Source of the DNA: Helochares maculicollis
Taxonomy: Eukaryota > Arthropoda > Insecta > Coleoptera > Hydrophilidae
Length of the DNA: 37,380 nucleotides
Assembly (NCBI GenBank): GCA_033557835.1
Contig: JAWQRO010000515.1
Coordinates: 1 to 37,380 of the forward strand
Direction: 5' to 3'
Below are positions 1 to 11,516 of the stretch, one piece after another. Each line of letters opens with the position of its first letter. Within the stretch, counting starts at the first letter, position 1. The notes under the pieces were generated by a model. That model did no database searches. It was not told the DNA's origin and saw only the letters and a list, made by a program, of their open reading frames with translations. Both the position numbers and the translations under genes were made by a program.

Positions 1-192
1 AAAAATCTAAAACGAGCCAAATCATGTGCAAGCAAAGCAGCTGTCAACAATTAACTGAACATTCAAAATGGCCGAACTTGTCGGTATAAGTGAGAGACAT
101 GAGTACCAACATAACGCCACAAAAAACTCGAAATTCGTTTTTACGTAACCGGCGAAAATTCAAAATTCGCGATACTTATTGAGCACATCTCG
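1..192 (-). mobile_element. Mariner C' fragment, cut by the window edge
   Basis: This is the terminal part of a mariner of the same family as the complete copy at 7126-8435. Bases from about 25 to 192 match the right end of that copy (about 8260-8435) almost throughout, including the inverted terminal repeat that reads CGAGATGTGCTCAATAAG on the minus strand. It ends at 192 beside a TA at 193-194, the target expected for this superfamily. The sequence on the far side of that TA is the interior of mariner A, so C' was inserted into A. The rest of the element lies outside the window. Only untranslated end sequence is visible here. Confidence 0.8.
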
Positions 193-194
193 TA

Positions 195-871
195 AACCCG
201 GCTTTGCATTAGTTCGTGGTGATTCATTTCGGCTGAGCCACTGCCTTTTGCGTTTCGGATTGTCGTACAGGACCCATTTTTCGTCTCCAATGATCAAGTG
301 CTCAAAAAACGATCTGTACGATGCTGTTGAAGCAATACGTTGCACGTGATGGACTTTATTTTGTTTGAGGGGGACCCAAACATCAGCTTTGCTTATTTTT
401 CCAATCTGCGGCAAATGTTCTTGGATGGCTGACCAAGGTTGGTTAAAGATGTTTGAAAGTTCCTCAATTGTTTGACATGGATTTGCTTCCACTTTTGCCC
501 TTAGCACGTCGTTATCCAATGTTGTTGGTCTTCCTGATAGATGGGCAATGGGTTGAGAGATCATAATTGCCTGATCTGAACTTGAAAAACCATCTTTGGC
601 ATTTTTGAACGTCCAATGCGCTTGGATAAACATCGCAAATGTTTTTAGTCGAAGCAGTTGCGGTATTACCCTTGCGAAACTCAAAAAACATGCAATGCCG
701 GATATGCTCTTCTGGTATTTCGCTGACCCCAAATTGCAAAATAAGTCTAATACTTAATTATTCAGAAGCAAATATGATACAATAACATCAAAATCTCTTT
801 GACTTGCCTTCCAAGTACGTAACGAGCTACCAAATAACAATCAAATATCGACATGTGCAGAAACGACATTA
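195..871 (-). mobile_element. Mariner A (DD34D type), partial, host of two later insertions
   Basis: This minus-strand mariner copy has its 3' half displaced by C' at the TA of 193-194. Its 5' end is interrupted by the maT element B at the TA of 870-871. The bases next to B read TAATGTCGTTTCTGC on the minus strand and match the inner part of the terminal repeat at the right end of mariner E (TAATGCCGTTTTCT), so B landed inside A's terminal repeat. The outer few bases of A may persist in degenerate form at 2137-2153. The 5' untranslated stretch and the coding segment both align with mariner E at 22150-22740, so A and E belong to one family. Confidence 0.8.
201..739 (-). pseudogene. Mariner A transposase, N-terminal half, broken
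   Basis: The product was a cut-and-paste DDD transposase. From 739 downward one frame gives the N-terminal DNA-binding region (EEHIRHCMFFEFRKGNTAT, then DVYPSALDVQKCQRWF). The match then moves to a second frame (AKVEANPCQTIEELSN, PWSAIQEHLPQIGKI), so there is at least one frameshift near 500-520. The first catalytic aspartate lies in IIGDEKWVLYDNPKRKR. Translation continues to SPRTNAKPG and then runs into the C' insertion at about 200, so the second and third catalytic aspartates are absent from this copy in the window. Mariner family membership is certain from these motifs; activity is excluded by the break. Confidence 0.85.
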
Positions 872-2136
872 CAGGGTTGGGCACTCGATGTGTAGCGTAT
901 TCAAAAGGTCATAAATTCAGTTTAAAAAAGTATTTTTATTTATTTTAAAGTACAGAATGTGTGCAAATAATCACCAATTCAGAATCAATTTATTTAGTTT
1001 CGATATGACCACCTTTTGCCTTAACTATGGCTTTGAGACGGTCAAAAAACGATACGCAAGCTGCTCGAATGTGATTTGCCGGTAATTTGGCCCACTCACG
1101 GACAATGGCTTTCTTCAGCTTCTCGAGGCTGGTGTATTTTTTAACTCGGACATTGCTCACCAAAATGGCTCATAGAGAATAATCCATTGGATTCGCGTCT
1201 GGTGAATTCGAAAGCCATTGTATGGTTGAAATGAAGTTCGGAACATTGTTTTTCGGCCATTCTTGGTTTACTCGCGCTTTGTGAGACGGTGCCGAGTCTT
1301 GTTGAGACGTCCATGGTCTGCGACGAAAATGTTTGTCTGCCCAAGGCTTCAAAGCAGCCTCCAGAACGTTTTCCCGATAATATGTCTGTCGCATTTACTT
1401 TCATGTCAGGCTCAATGAAAACGATTGGAGAGCGCCCATCCGCGGTTACAGCGGCCCAAACCATTATTTGTGGCGGGTGCAGCTTTCTGGTGACCAACCG
1501 TTGGCTCAAATTCTCGGATGAACATCCCTATCGTTTTGAGAGTTTACAAATTGCTCAATTGGGAAATTTTTCTCGTCAGAAAACACGATGTTCGAAAATT
1601 GACCGCTTTCGGCCAAGCAAAGCAAGTCCTTCGCTCTCTCAAGTCTAACTTGTTGCTGCTTTGGTGTAAGATCATGTGCCTTTTGGAACTTGTAAGGCTG
1701 CGATTGGATATTTTCAGTTCTTTTGCAATTTGATTGGCACTTCGTCGTGGATTTCGCTCAAGTCGCTTCTTCACTTTGCGAACCATCTCAGATGACGTTG
1801 CAGTTTTTTGATGACCACCTCCATGGCGTTTTGCGATGATACCAGTATCATTATAACGAGTTATGGTGCGATAAACAAACATTTTATTCACTTCGAGGTG
1901 TTTGAGATCACGAACAATCGCTGCTTGAGATTTTCCAGCTAAATATAAAGCAATCACACTATTACGTTTGAATTCCATCGCTTATAACTTTTTTTGCGTT
2001 CACTTTTGGAAAAATGCTTTTCACGCTTGTAAAAAATACTCAGAACTATCAGATAGCAAATTTATAAAAAACTGCTGCCATTGTGACAGCTGCGCAAAAG
2101 TTTAAAAATTAGTAACACTTCGAGTGCCCAACCCTG
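872..2136 (-). mobile_element. maT-like element B (DD37D), full length with both terminal repeats
   Basis: This 1265-bp element is bounded by inverted terminal repeats. The left end reads CAGGGTTGGGCACTCGA and the reverse complement of the right end starts with the same 17 bases; the match then continues for about five more bases with one mismatch. It is flanked by TA at 870-871 and at 2137-2138, the target-site duplication of the Tc1/mariner superfamily. It carries one minus-strand transposase gene whose second and third catalytic aspartates are separated by 37 residues, the spacing that defines the maT clade. It is inserted in the terminal repeat of mariner A. Confidence 0.93.
990..1978 (-). 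pseudogene. maT-like DD37D transposase, frameshifted
   Basis: The reading starts at MEFKRNSVIALYLAGKSQ (ATG at 1978) with the N-terminal helix-turn-helix region and a basic RHGGGHQKTAT linker. After KELKISNRSL it loses frame near 1680-1700. The first catalytic site, FSDEKNFPIEQF, is in another frame near 1550-1580. A further frame carries PPQIMVWAAVTADGRSP, and another shift near 1390 leads into ENVLEAALKPWADKHF. The second site is QQDSAPSH and the third is SPDANPMDYSL, 37 residues after the second aspartate. The conserved tryptophan after DYSL is a TGA stop near 1170. Beyond it the C-terminus continues in frame, through KAKGGHIETK, to TAA at 990-992. The total span fits a transposase of about 330 residues. 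The gene is dead, with at least three frameshifts and one stop, but all three catalytic aspartates are still readable. Confidence 0.9.
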
Positions 2137-2155
2137 TAGTATAACCGTACACTTA

Positions 2156-5100
2156 TGAGTACGAGCTAAAATTTTAGCTCAGTCAAACTACCTACAAAAT
2201 GTGGCTAAAAACAACCATGGCGCAGACAACCTTACAAAAGGTAGATGCATTTCGATACAGATGAACAAATGTTTGAAAATGAACAAAACATAAAAAAACT
2301 ACCATATAATATAAAAAAACCTTTAACGAAGAAATCAACAAGTATCTAAAATCAAAGAAAAATATGTTGACGCAACAAAATGAAGAAGATTTGATTGGAT
2401 GCAATAAAATAATATGCTATTAATTAAAGAAACCAGAGCAAGCTCAAAATGTTATCAAAATTTACTTAAGCGAAAATCTTCAGTAAACTATAAGACAAAA
2501 TGAACATTCAAAATGTAGATAAACCAAATATGGTTGAAAATTCACTAACTGTATTTATAATTCTAAATTTTATATTCGTTTTAAAGTTGCACAATGTTAA
2601 AAAACTTACAATGAAACAATTAAGTTTATAAAATTTCAACAATAACTATATATTAAACAGTAAAAATAAAATTTCATTGTCATTTTTGTACTCAGTCTGG
2701 ATTTCTAATAACTTAATCTGTAATTATTATATTTATGAAAATGCACATTTATTATACTATATTACAACTAATATTGAACAAGCAATGTTTGTTTCTATAT
2801 CGACAGGTCATTATAAACTACTTAAAATGAAAATGTTTGAGTTTTTTAAAACTGTAAAACTACTTAAATGTGTTAAGGTTATTAAGAATACACTAAAGGC
2901 GACAAAAGACAAAGGGAGCGCTCACTGAAAATCGTATTCTATTGACGTTATTTTACAAATAAAACTAGAATGTTGTTTTGCAACAATTTTATAAAAATAG
3001 TTTAAAAAGTTAACGAGGACTTCGGTGCGAAATTTTTATGTCCCACGAGCGTCTGTACGTGATGAGAATTTTTATACTCTACACCTCTGGTTTAAGCATC
3101 AAAAACAAAAAGAATTCGCTGCATCGGCGAAAGTTTACTTAAATAAGAACAAGTTGAAATGGGTACTTCCTGAATATTTATAAAATAAATTAACATGGCA
3201 AATAAATAAAACACAAACTTTTGAAGAGGTACGGACTGAGACAATCTATTAAAACTATTTAAATAGAGTCAGGTACAGGTTTCTATAAACTTCAACTTCA
3301 TATAGAATATAACTCTGCAGAGTATAACAACTTGCCTTTGATGGTTTTGTTCATATATGCAAAGAATGCAAATAGGGGTAAACGAAAGAACTTAACGACG
3401 CTAAAAACCGCTCAATCATGTTCAGCATTTCCAAATCAAAAAGTAATGCTGCGTTTTCTTATTACAACATGATTGTTAACTAATCTTTTATAAACAGTGC
3501 CTAGAGCTGTATTGATTGTTGGTAAAATAATATATTAAAAACGACAATCAAGTTTACAAAATATGATCAAATGGAGAAATGATCTTAAACTCAACTCAAA
3601 TCTTTCATTTAAATGACCCTATCTGGCTCCATAATTTTATCTCGAGACTAGTCCCTACTAATGTGAGCTTAGTTCCTTGAGTTAAGTTCGACAAAACTTG
3701 TAGATTAAATCGGAAGCAAATAGTTACAGATAAGCAAGAGGAACTTAATTGCGAGGTTACTGGCTCTTTAATGGAATAGTTCAAATCAAACAACCCTCCG
3801 CTTTCAGGAATTGACGACAGTTTCCTAATAGTAATTTGTAATTAGCGTTTAACTCGACGAAATATTGAATAATTCAAGAAAATTAAACCAGTGCATTTCT
3901 TATTTCCCCATTCCTTTGCTTAAATCCAGTTTGTATTGCTCCAATTCCGAAACTTGGCAATAATTAAGCAACAAATTGAAACAATAAAATTACAATCAAG
4001 GACAAATAATGAAGAACTTTGGTAATACGGAAAGCACTGGTTAACGTGAGAGAGGTAAAATCAGCTACATTTCTAATTGAAAATATCCGTTTAATCAGGC
4101 TATATCAGCTTGTAATTTGAATTATACCTAAACACAAAGTTTGTGTGGAATCAAAACAGCGGAACTCCAAATTAATTAAAATGTCTAATGTGTTGTGATC
4201 AAGTAATTTAATTAACATTATTGATTTTTGATATTAATTTTAACGCACACAATGAATCCATTACGGAAGACAGACAAACTTGGATGAAACGAATAATGAA
4301 CGTTGATTAGATAATACAAAGAAGGGCACTCGAAATGTCTGACTGCTACGTTTTTGGCTAACAATTTCTACGGCAAAAATATTTATTCAAGCCGAATCTC
4401 ATGTTTTTGTTATATTAATTAACATAAAAAATATCGGTTTTGAGATCCGACTTCAAATGAAAGCAGCAAGAAATACTAGTCGTCTCATCCCTTATATGCA
4501 TATAGCTGAGTGATTTTTTCGTGCTGTAGGAGGAAATGGTTGCACAGAATAACTATTATTGTTTACAGTACAGTGTGGAAAGCAAATAACACTATTTTTA
4601 TAGTATGTATTATAAATAATGGTCGCATAGAAATCTAATTATATGCTCACGATAGGCAATGAAAATAAAGCATCTCAAAAAAATGAATTGAATTTGCAAT
4701 CTAATTTTAAAAGAGTAAGTATAGAGAAGTAAATAATCCCTAAGAGGGTTCTTTCCTATAAATTTCTGTCTATTTGAGACTGAGAAGGGTTTTTTGCAAG
4801 GAAAATAATCCTCTTCTTTCATCGGAACTTGACCCTAGTAACAAAGATCTTCTAGACGTAAACAATTTCGATAAGCTATAAAATTGAATTTCAGTCCGTC
4901 CCGAAGATTCTAAATTGCAGGACAACCATAAGAAATAAAATTTCCTTCTGCAGTCGTAATAAGAAGACTCGCGCCTTTTTTGAATAAATATGTAGCCGAA
5001 TATTCAAACATAATCTTGAGGAGTTTCAATTATTACTCTGCCTTGGTGCAATCAGTCTCAAACTTATTATTTGTCTATGCTCAACATGGCATAGTATTTG

Positions 5101-6332
5101 TAATAATGGTACACAGTGATGTATTTTTTATTAAATAAAATATAATTTGAATATGTGCTTGTGGAAATTAACTGATCACTTAATGATGAATTCACAAGTT
5201 CCTTCTTAAGTATAAAACATAGAAGAAAACTACAATAACTAAAATACAAGCGCTGTGTCTGACACCCTATACAATAATATTATAAATTCTCTTGAATATA
5301 CGTTCAGAAAAAACTTGATGAATTTGATACAGGTCAGCACAAATAGATTGTCACTTCCACTAACACTGATTGAATTATTTAGCCGACAAGAGAACATGCG
5401 CAAACAAAGTATTCTCAAAAGACAAAACATCCGTTTCCTCAAAGTAGTGCAATAATTATTACCAATTGAAATTATTTTGGAGCTTATTGCAAAATACGAA
5501 TTGTTATTGAAAAATAGCTCAATATTAAATATCACGAATTAAATATTATTTGTATTGTTATCTAGCTGCTGTACAAAATTTTAAAATCGGATTTGTATTT
5601 AACAATCGTAACAAAGAATTAGTCTACTAAGGCATTGCTCATTGCTTATTGCGGTAATAAAGTCAGTCATCTTACAATTTTGTGAACTAAAAATCGCACC
5701 TCAAAATACAATATAAAAACCAAAAATTTTAGCCTACTTAAAGCGAGCAAACTATCGCAAGTTTTGTGCATGGCATTTATACAATTAATGTTATTATAGA
5801 ATGAATGAAATTATTAGGAAATATATTTAACTGTGATGCTACTTACTTTAAGATTCAGACCGAACTGCTTCCACCGCTCTACTAAACAGACCAATAGAGC
5901 CATTAATTTAAATTTAATAAAATTCGAAACATGCTATAAATTTAACGCCAATATAAACACGTTTTTCCTTAAATTTTTATGTTCCCATAAAGGCCTAAAC
6001 CCAGCTGGGCGATAAAATTTACCACATACATTACATTCAGTTTAAACGATGCTAGTTAATTTAGCAGAGGAAACTTTTTCACCTCTTCCTCGATGACGTT
6101 TGAAAAGAAATGTGTATACACATCATCGCAATTTACCCTAAACTTCTTTATGTCGTATCTGTGCAAATGATATCCCGCTGATTCAACACAAATTCTCAAT
6201 AATAGGCCAAATCGTTATCAGATATATCGGATAAATTGGCGACTTTTGCACAAATCGCACAAAAAAAACTAGCGGTAAGCTTGAACTTTATGATATCGAT
6301 CACATTGACCAAAGGACGTGTAAATTCGTATA
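2156..6332. other. Long AT-rich stretch without a recognised gene
   Basis: About 4.2 kb were read on both strands. Open frames are short (70-100 codons), low in complexity and rich in Phe, Ile, Lys and Asn, as expected by chance in AT-rich DNA. None resembles a known domain, and none sits between good splice sites with a rise in GC. The stretch could be intergenic or an upstream intron of the LDLa gene, whose 5' exons were not found. Confidence 0.6.
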
Positions 6333-6428
6333 TATCTCATTTTATCTTTCTATCATTTCATCTTTATCTCATCTCGTCTTTATCTCATTTTATCTCTGTC
6401 TCATTTCATGTTTGCCACGTTTCATTTT
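6333..6428. repeat. 16-bp minisatellite, six imperfect copies
   Basis: Six head-to-tail units of exactly 16 bases follow one another: TATCTCATTTTATCTT, TCTATCATTTCATCTT, TATCTCATCTCGTCTT, TATCTCATTTTATCTC, TGTCTCATTTCATGTT and a more diverged TGCCACGTTTCATTTT. The consensus is close to TATCTCATTTCATCTT on a pyrimidine-rich plus strand. A 101-codon open frame crosses it only because the repeat lacks stops; I do not regard that frame as a gene. Confidence 0.85.
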
Positions 6429-7123
6429 TGAAATATATTGTTTCGTTTCACTGTTGTGTCGTTACATTTATATTTCAATATACCTTTAAGTGCCGCAATG
6501 CATTATTTCTTTTTAATTTCATTGGTGGGATCAAGGCTTAGTTCGTTTTTCCTATAGCGCACTTACATATTTAAGTATTTAAAAGTTCCATTAATAACAA
6601 GAGGACAGATGTACACACTGCACTAAATTCTAAAGTATAAACGAAATAATTTTCACTGAAGAAACTACAAGGAAGTGGTATTTAAAGTCAAAACTTCCCA
6701 GCGTAGGAAAACTTCAGTGCCACCTACCAACTGAGAATTGATTGTTTCCAACCTCAGATAATATGTGCATCACGTACTCTGTAGGATTTTAATGGAAACG
6801 GATGTGACATTTTCGAATGACAAATATTTTCCAGGACTTATGTACACCTTGCATTACAAATTTTATGTATTAGTGAAAGAATTTTGCGTGGATGTATAGA
6901 TAGATTGACTGAAAAATGTGACGTAGACAATATTGTCAGTTCCTTGTGATAAAATAGGTGTTTAAAGTACTTTTGATATAAATAGAGAGTATGATAACTA
7001 GACTATAACTCATACTCACATATATGAAAGTTAATGCAACCGAAATTGAAGTGATAGCTGTAGATCCTACAAATCATCTAAAATTATTTAGCAAACGAAA
7101 AAGAAAATATACTCTGTAAGATA
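6429..7123. other. Non-coding spacer before mariner C
   Basis: About 700 bases of AT-rich sequence with no open frame of interest, no recognisable repeat and no convincing splice-site pair. It ends at the TA target of mariner C. Confidence 0.5.
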
Positions 7124-7125
7124 TA

Positions 7126-8435
7126 CGAGGTGTGTTCAAAACGTATCGCGAATTTTGTGTTTTTTCAAAAATTATTTATTTATTCATGAATATCTATTTT
7201 GCCCCCTTCAAAGTAATCCCCATGAGATATTATACATTTGTGCCAACATTTTTTCCAATCTTCGAAGCACTTGACAAAATCATTTTCCTTTATCTTGTTC
7301 AGCTCCTCCTTCGATGCCATCTTTATCTCGTCAATATTAGCGTAGAGTCGTCCTTTCATGGGCCTCTTTAGTTTCGGGAACAAGAAAAAGTCACAGTGGG
7401 CCAGATCTGGGGAATATGGTGGCTGCGGCATCATTAGTGTGTTGCTTTTGACCAAAAAGTCGCGCAGAAGCAACGATGTGTGAGCAGGTGCGTTATCGTG
7501 GTGCAAAAGCCAATTTTTGTTCTTCGACAAATCCGGGCGTTTCTGGCAGATTGCTTCACGCAAATTGCGCATAACTTGCAGGTAATATTCCTTATTGGCC
7601 GTTCTACCTTGTGACAAGAACTCACGATGCACCACGCCTCTGCAATCGTAAAAACGGTAAGCAAAACTTTCACAGTCGACCGAACTTGGCGCGCTTTTTT
7701 CGGTCTTGGTTCGTACGGCAGCTTGCATTGAGATGATTGAGCTTTGGTTTCCACGTCATAACCGGAAACCCACGATTCGTCACCAGTTATGACCCTCTAG
7801 ACCAAATTTGGGTCGTCGTGGACAGAGTCCAACAGCTCATTAGCAATTTTCATGCGAAGCTGTTTTTGGTCGAAATTGAGTAATTTTGGTACGAATTTCG
7901 CGACGCCCCGTCTCATGCCCAAATCATTGATAAAAATCGAATGGCACGAACCAATCGATATATCTAGGTCCTCAGCAACTTCTCTAACGGTGACTCGACG
8001 ATTGGCCAATACCATTTTCTTCACTTCATCAATTTTTTCGTCTGTTGATGAAGTGCTCGGGCGTCCGGCACGCACTTCGGCATTCACATCTTCTCGGCCT
8101 TCTGAGAACATTTTCTACCACCGATAAACATTGCTTCGGTCCAAGGTAGCTTCTCCGTATGCCACAGTCAACATTCGGAATGCATCCGCGCACTTAATTT
8201 CGTTTGTCACACAAAATTTGATACAGGTTCTTTAATCCATTTTTTTTGAATAGGTAAAAATAAAACACGTGCAAGCAAAGCAGCTGTCAACAATTATCTG
8301 AACATTCAAAATGGCCGAACTTGTCGGTATAAGTGAGAGACATGAGTACCAATATAACGCCACATAAAAATCGAAATTGGAATATAGGTAACCCGCGAAA
8401 ATTCAAAATTCGCGATACTTATTGAACACACCTCG
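7126..8435 (-). mobile_element. Mariner C (DD34D), full length with both terminal repeats
   Basis: This 1310-bp element, a typical mariner length, has inverted terminal repeats of about 32 bp. Both ends start CGAGGTGTGTTCAA and continue to GTATCGCGAATTTTG, with two mismatches between them. TA flanks both ends (7124-7125 and 8436-8437). The transposase is on the minus strand. The right end is nearly identical to C' at the start of the window, so the two are copies of one family. The element sits about 590 bp upstream of the LDLa exon at 9027. Whether that is inside an intron is unknown, because the upstream exons were not seen. Confidence 0.95.
7180..8240 (-). pseudogene. Mariner C transposase, three stops and one frameshift
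   Basis: The start codon is the ATG at 8240-8238, followed at once by GAT TAA, so the third codon is a stop. Translation past it gives the usual N-terminal region (RTCIKFCVTNEIK, GEATLDRSNVYRW) and then a TAG. The open part FSEGREDVNAEVRAGRPSTS continues to DDPNLV with another TAG near 7797. The first catalytic aspartate is in RVITGDESWVSGYD. Near 7655 one T seems to be missing from a T run, and the match moves to the frame containing DCRGVVHREF. The second site is LLHHDNAPAHTS and the third is SPDLAHCDFFLFPKLK, with 34 residues between the aspartates. The C-terminus (KCIISHGDYFEGGKIDIHE) is intact. All three catalytic residues survive, but the gene cannot make a full protein. Confidence 0.92.
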
Positions 8436-8437
8436 TA

Positions 8438-9026
8438 CATCACTAATATGGTAATTTCGCACTATTATTAATCAATGTTGCAATATTTGGATACAGCTAC
8501 AGTATTTTTTTATCTTGAACTTATGGTGTCTTGAAAACTGCAAACTCGGCTGTGACATATCCCATAACCAACAATTTAAAATCTATATAGGGCCGATAAG
8601 CTAATAACAGAATAGCTATACTAAACGGTCACCTATAAAGCTATCATTTTTATTTAAACATGTTCTACTGTCATATAGGTTCCTCTTATTTGTAACTTTT
8701 ACTTGAAAACGCTTCCAAGAATTAACTACTGGCGGCAGATTCGCATCTTTGGCCTTTGCAAACATCACAGTGCATTCTACAAAGTTATGCCTTTATTACC
8801 AACGTATAAAAGATGCATGTATAAGGAAAAAAGAGAAATAATAAAAATGTTTTCCTTCCAGACTTGACATTTAGGAAAAGCTTGTATTATATCGTTCTTA
8901 ATAAAGGATAGAATATAAGTAGCTTAAATGTAGTCCCTGAATTAAATAAGCGCTTTAAGAGTATTTCTGCTAACAAATATGTAATTATTTGAGAGGCTAT
9001 TATTAATTTTTTTTAAATTGTTTTAG
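8438..9026 (+). other. Probable intron end upstream of the LDLa exon
   Basis: AT-rich sequence with no coding signal. Its last bases, a T-rich tract ending TTGTTTTAG at 9018-9026, form a good 3' splice site for the exon that follows. The matching donor was not found in the window. Confidence 0.5.
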
Positions 9027-9187
9027 AGTGTCCTCCAGCTGCTGACGGCATGGAGAGATTTGCTTGCCCAACGCCAGATCGGCAAGGCCGGTATCATTGT
9101 ATAGATGACCACGTCCTATGTGACGGATTCATAGACTGTCCCTCAGGGGAAGACGAGGACAGACAAGCTTGTATGTTTTATAAAACG
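9027..9187 (+). CDS. Internal exon encoding an LDL-receptor class A domain
   Basis: The exon lies between an acceptor (TTTTAG, ending 9026) and a donor (ACG|GTAAGC at 9187/9188). It begins with AG, the end of a split codon, followed by 53 codons. The translation starts CPPAADGMERFACPTP and passes through RYHCIDDHVLCDGFIDC and GEDEDRQAC to MFYKT. It has the six ordered cysteines of an LDLa module, with the acidic calcium-site pattern D..C..GEDE near the end. LDLa modules of this kind occur in lipoprotein receptors and in small secreted ligands or prohormones. A single module followed by a very short tail suggests a secreted ligand, such as a jelly belly/HEN-1-type protein, but I cannot confirm orthology. 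The exon is much richer in GC than its flanks. The LDLa call is firm; the family is tentative. Confidence 0.88.
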
Positions 9188-11516
9188 GTAAGCATTATAT
9201 TATCTATCGAGTAAAGAGAAGAAGTAATTCGACTAAGACCTTTAGAGTGTTTCTACTGAATCTGTGAATGGCATTTGAACGTATATAAAAGCAGGATGTT
9301 TTACCCCGAAGCATGTTACTAAAATTAGAAGAAGCAAATCCGAGGCTCTCTTTATACTAAAAGCTTTTTCACATACTGCTGTTATACTATATCGTACTTT
9401 TAATAATTAATATAACAAAGGGCCTACATGAATATGATGGCTTCAGGAAATTCATAATAATTTAAATAGATGCCGTAGAACTGTCTTGTGCTTGAGAAAA
9501 GTCGCTCCTACATTTTTTCGGAAATACGTTTTCCAACTATAAAATATGAAAATATACATTTACTTCAAATCCTTCCTTAATTATTTATATACATTCTTGT
9601 ATGCACTACGAAGCCATTTGTATCAACTGAAAAATAGGCGAAAAATCTTACATAAATTCAACTTGTAGAATATTAAAATTATGAAAATATGTTCAATATC
9701 ATTATCAGTGTATGTTATAGCAGGAAGCCATACGCAAATTCTTCCCTCTCGAGCAACAAGAGTTTTAAAGATTCGAGAACTGTTCTTTAGTATATTCTGC
9801 GCTCTTGAAATCTAAAGGTTATATATGAAAAAAGAAAAGAATGTTCTCTTTAAAATAATGATAGTAATTATTATAATATCTAAGAATTAGTAAATATTAG
9901 TGATAGCAACAGACTTTTTTATGACAATAAGTTATTCGATATTTGCTCTTCTTACAGTCTGTTAATAATGAATTAACTAATAGAAAAATAAATACACTGC
10001 AGCTAGTAAATATAGCGATTTGTGTATCTGTATAAGTACTTTGTATATTTGTTAATCATACTTGGGCACCCCCTCAATCGATTGTACATTTTTTGCAGTA
10101 CAACCGATCCATGATACCTCGCGTAGCGTAAATAACTAATTAATATCTTATGGTATTCGCACTACTTTCAAACTTTTCCGTTCCACAATTAAGTAACAAC
10201 TTCAAAAGTCTTTTGTAGTTCAAATTTATCATCAGTAAATCATTTGATTCTTCCTGCATATATTATCAATAGTGAAAATTCGATGGATTTCTGAATTCAA
10301 TACTAATCTTAGAACTTCAGTATAAGTGTTACAATCGGTATGAGAGTGTATTTAAACAAACTTTTTGCACTTCCAAAACAATTATCGACGCACATATTGT
10401 ACAAAATGTTAATGAAAAATTTACTCTGTTCAAAATGAAGATATATCACTCTATTTAAAATATGGTTGCATTGTTGAAAGCTCGAAAGTTTTCACTGAGA
10501 CCTAAAATTTAGCTGTGTAGAGCTTTGCATTCTAGCTAATTATGAAATAAACCAATATAAGTACCATTGAAATTGATGAAATTAACAAGTACGATTTACG
10601 ACCACTTCTGAAAGTTTAGAAGCATAAACAAGTTATTTAATATGACTATATTGTAAAATACATTTTTAAACTTACATTTTATTTAAAACGATGCATTTTC
10701 ATGTGGAACAGTAAAAAAATTATAAAAAAACTGGATTTAAAAATTTAGCTGGATTTAATTTGAAAAATAAAGCTTAGAAATGGAACAGAGCCTAGGGTTT
10801 TTGTGATAACTCATAAGTTGATCAGTATATAATATTAAAACCCTGTAATAATGTTCATAGATTCTTTTTGTGTTGCCTTTAGCACCAATAGCAATAGAGT
10901 TGTGTATTTTCATTTTAGTGTTTAAAATGTCATTCTGAAATCGGTAGACATAAAATTGTGAGTGGTAATACTTTATTGAATCAATTTCAATTGCAACTAC
11001 CTCACAATTTCAAACAAAATAAACAAACAATATTTGATACTAGAATTTTTGTTGAAAAGTGAAAATAAATTTGCAAGCACAAACACTCAAAAAGTACACG
11101 CTGAACTCGTGAGTAAAGTACATTAATTAAAACCATAATTATCTCAGTTACAGCTCTGTAATAAGTTTATTTGGAATCTGAAGTTCTCACAGAAATTACG
11201 TGAAATATTTAGAAAAACCTTATTTAGAAAGAGCAGATAATTTGGTAGCATGAATTGCATTAGCCAAGTGATTTAATTTGCTACTAATTCCTAGAATATT
11301 GCAATATTTGTCAACAAAGATGATTGGTAAGCTCTTGGCTTAATTTTAGCGCTAGTGAAAAATGAAATCAGTTGAAAGTCAATGATTGGAATTTTACTAA
11401 ACTTTCCAATGCAATTTCCAAACCAGCCGGGCGGATGTTTACATCATATTACAAGAAATTTAAGTTATACTTTTCTAAAGTTGAACGTTCGTACCGAAAG
11501 AACAAATGTAATATTA

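Noticed and set aside
160..732. A 190-codon open frame on the minus strand as one intact gene
   Set aside because: Its first part is an out-of-frame shadow of the mariner N-terminus, and its last codons come from the separate C' insertion. It is a composite of two transposons.
1289..1648. A 119-codon plus-strand open frame
   Set aside because: It is antisense to the maT transposase in element B, whose motifs are on the minus strand.
5239..5535. Overlapping open frames on both strands near 5.3 kb
   Set aside because: Both are AT-driven, rich in Phe, Ile and Asn, and lack any family signature.
6236..6541. A 101-codon open frame over the minisatellite
   Set aside because: It is open only because the 16-bp repeat has no stops in that frame; it has no start context or homology.
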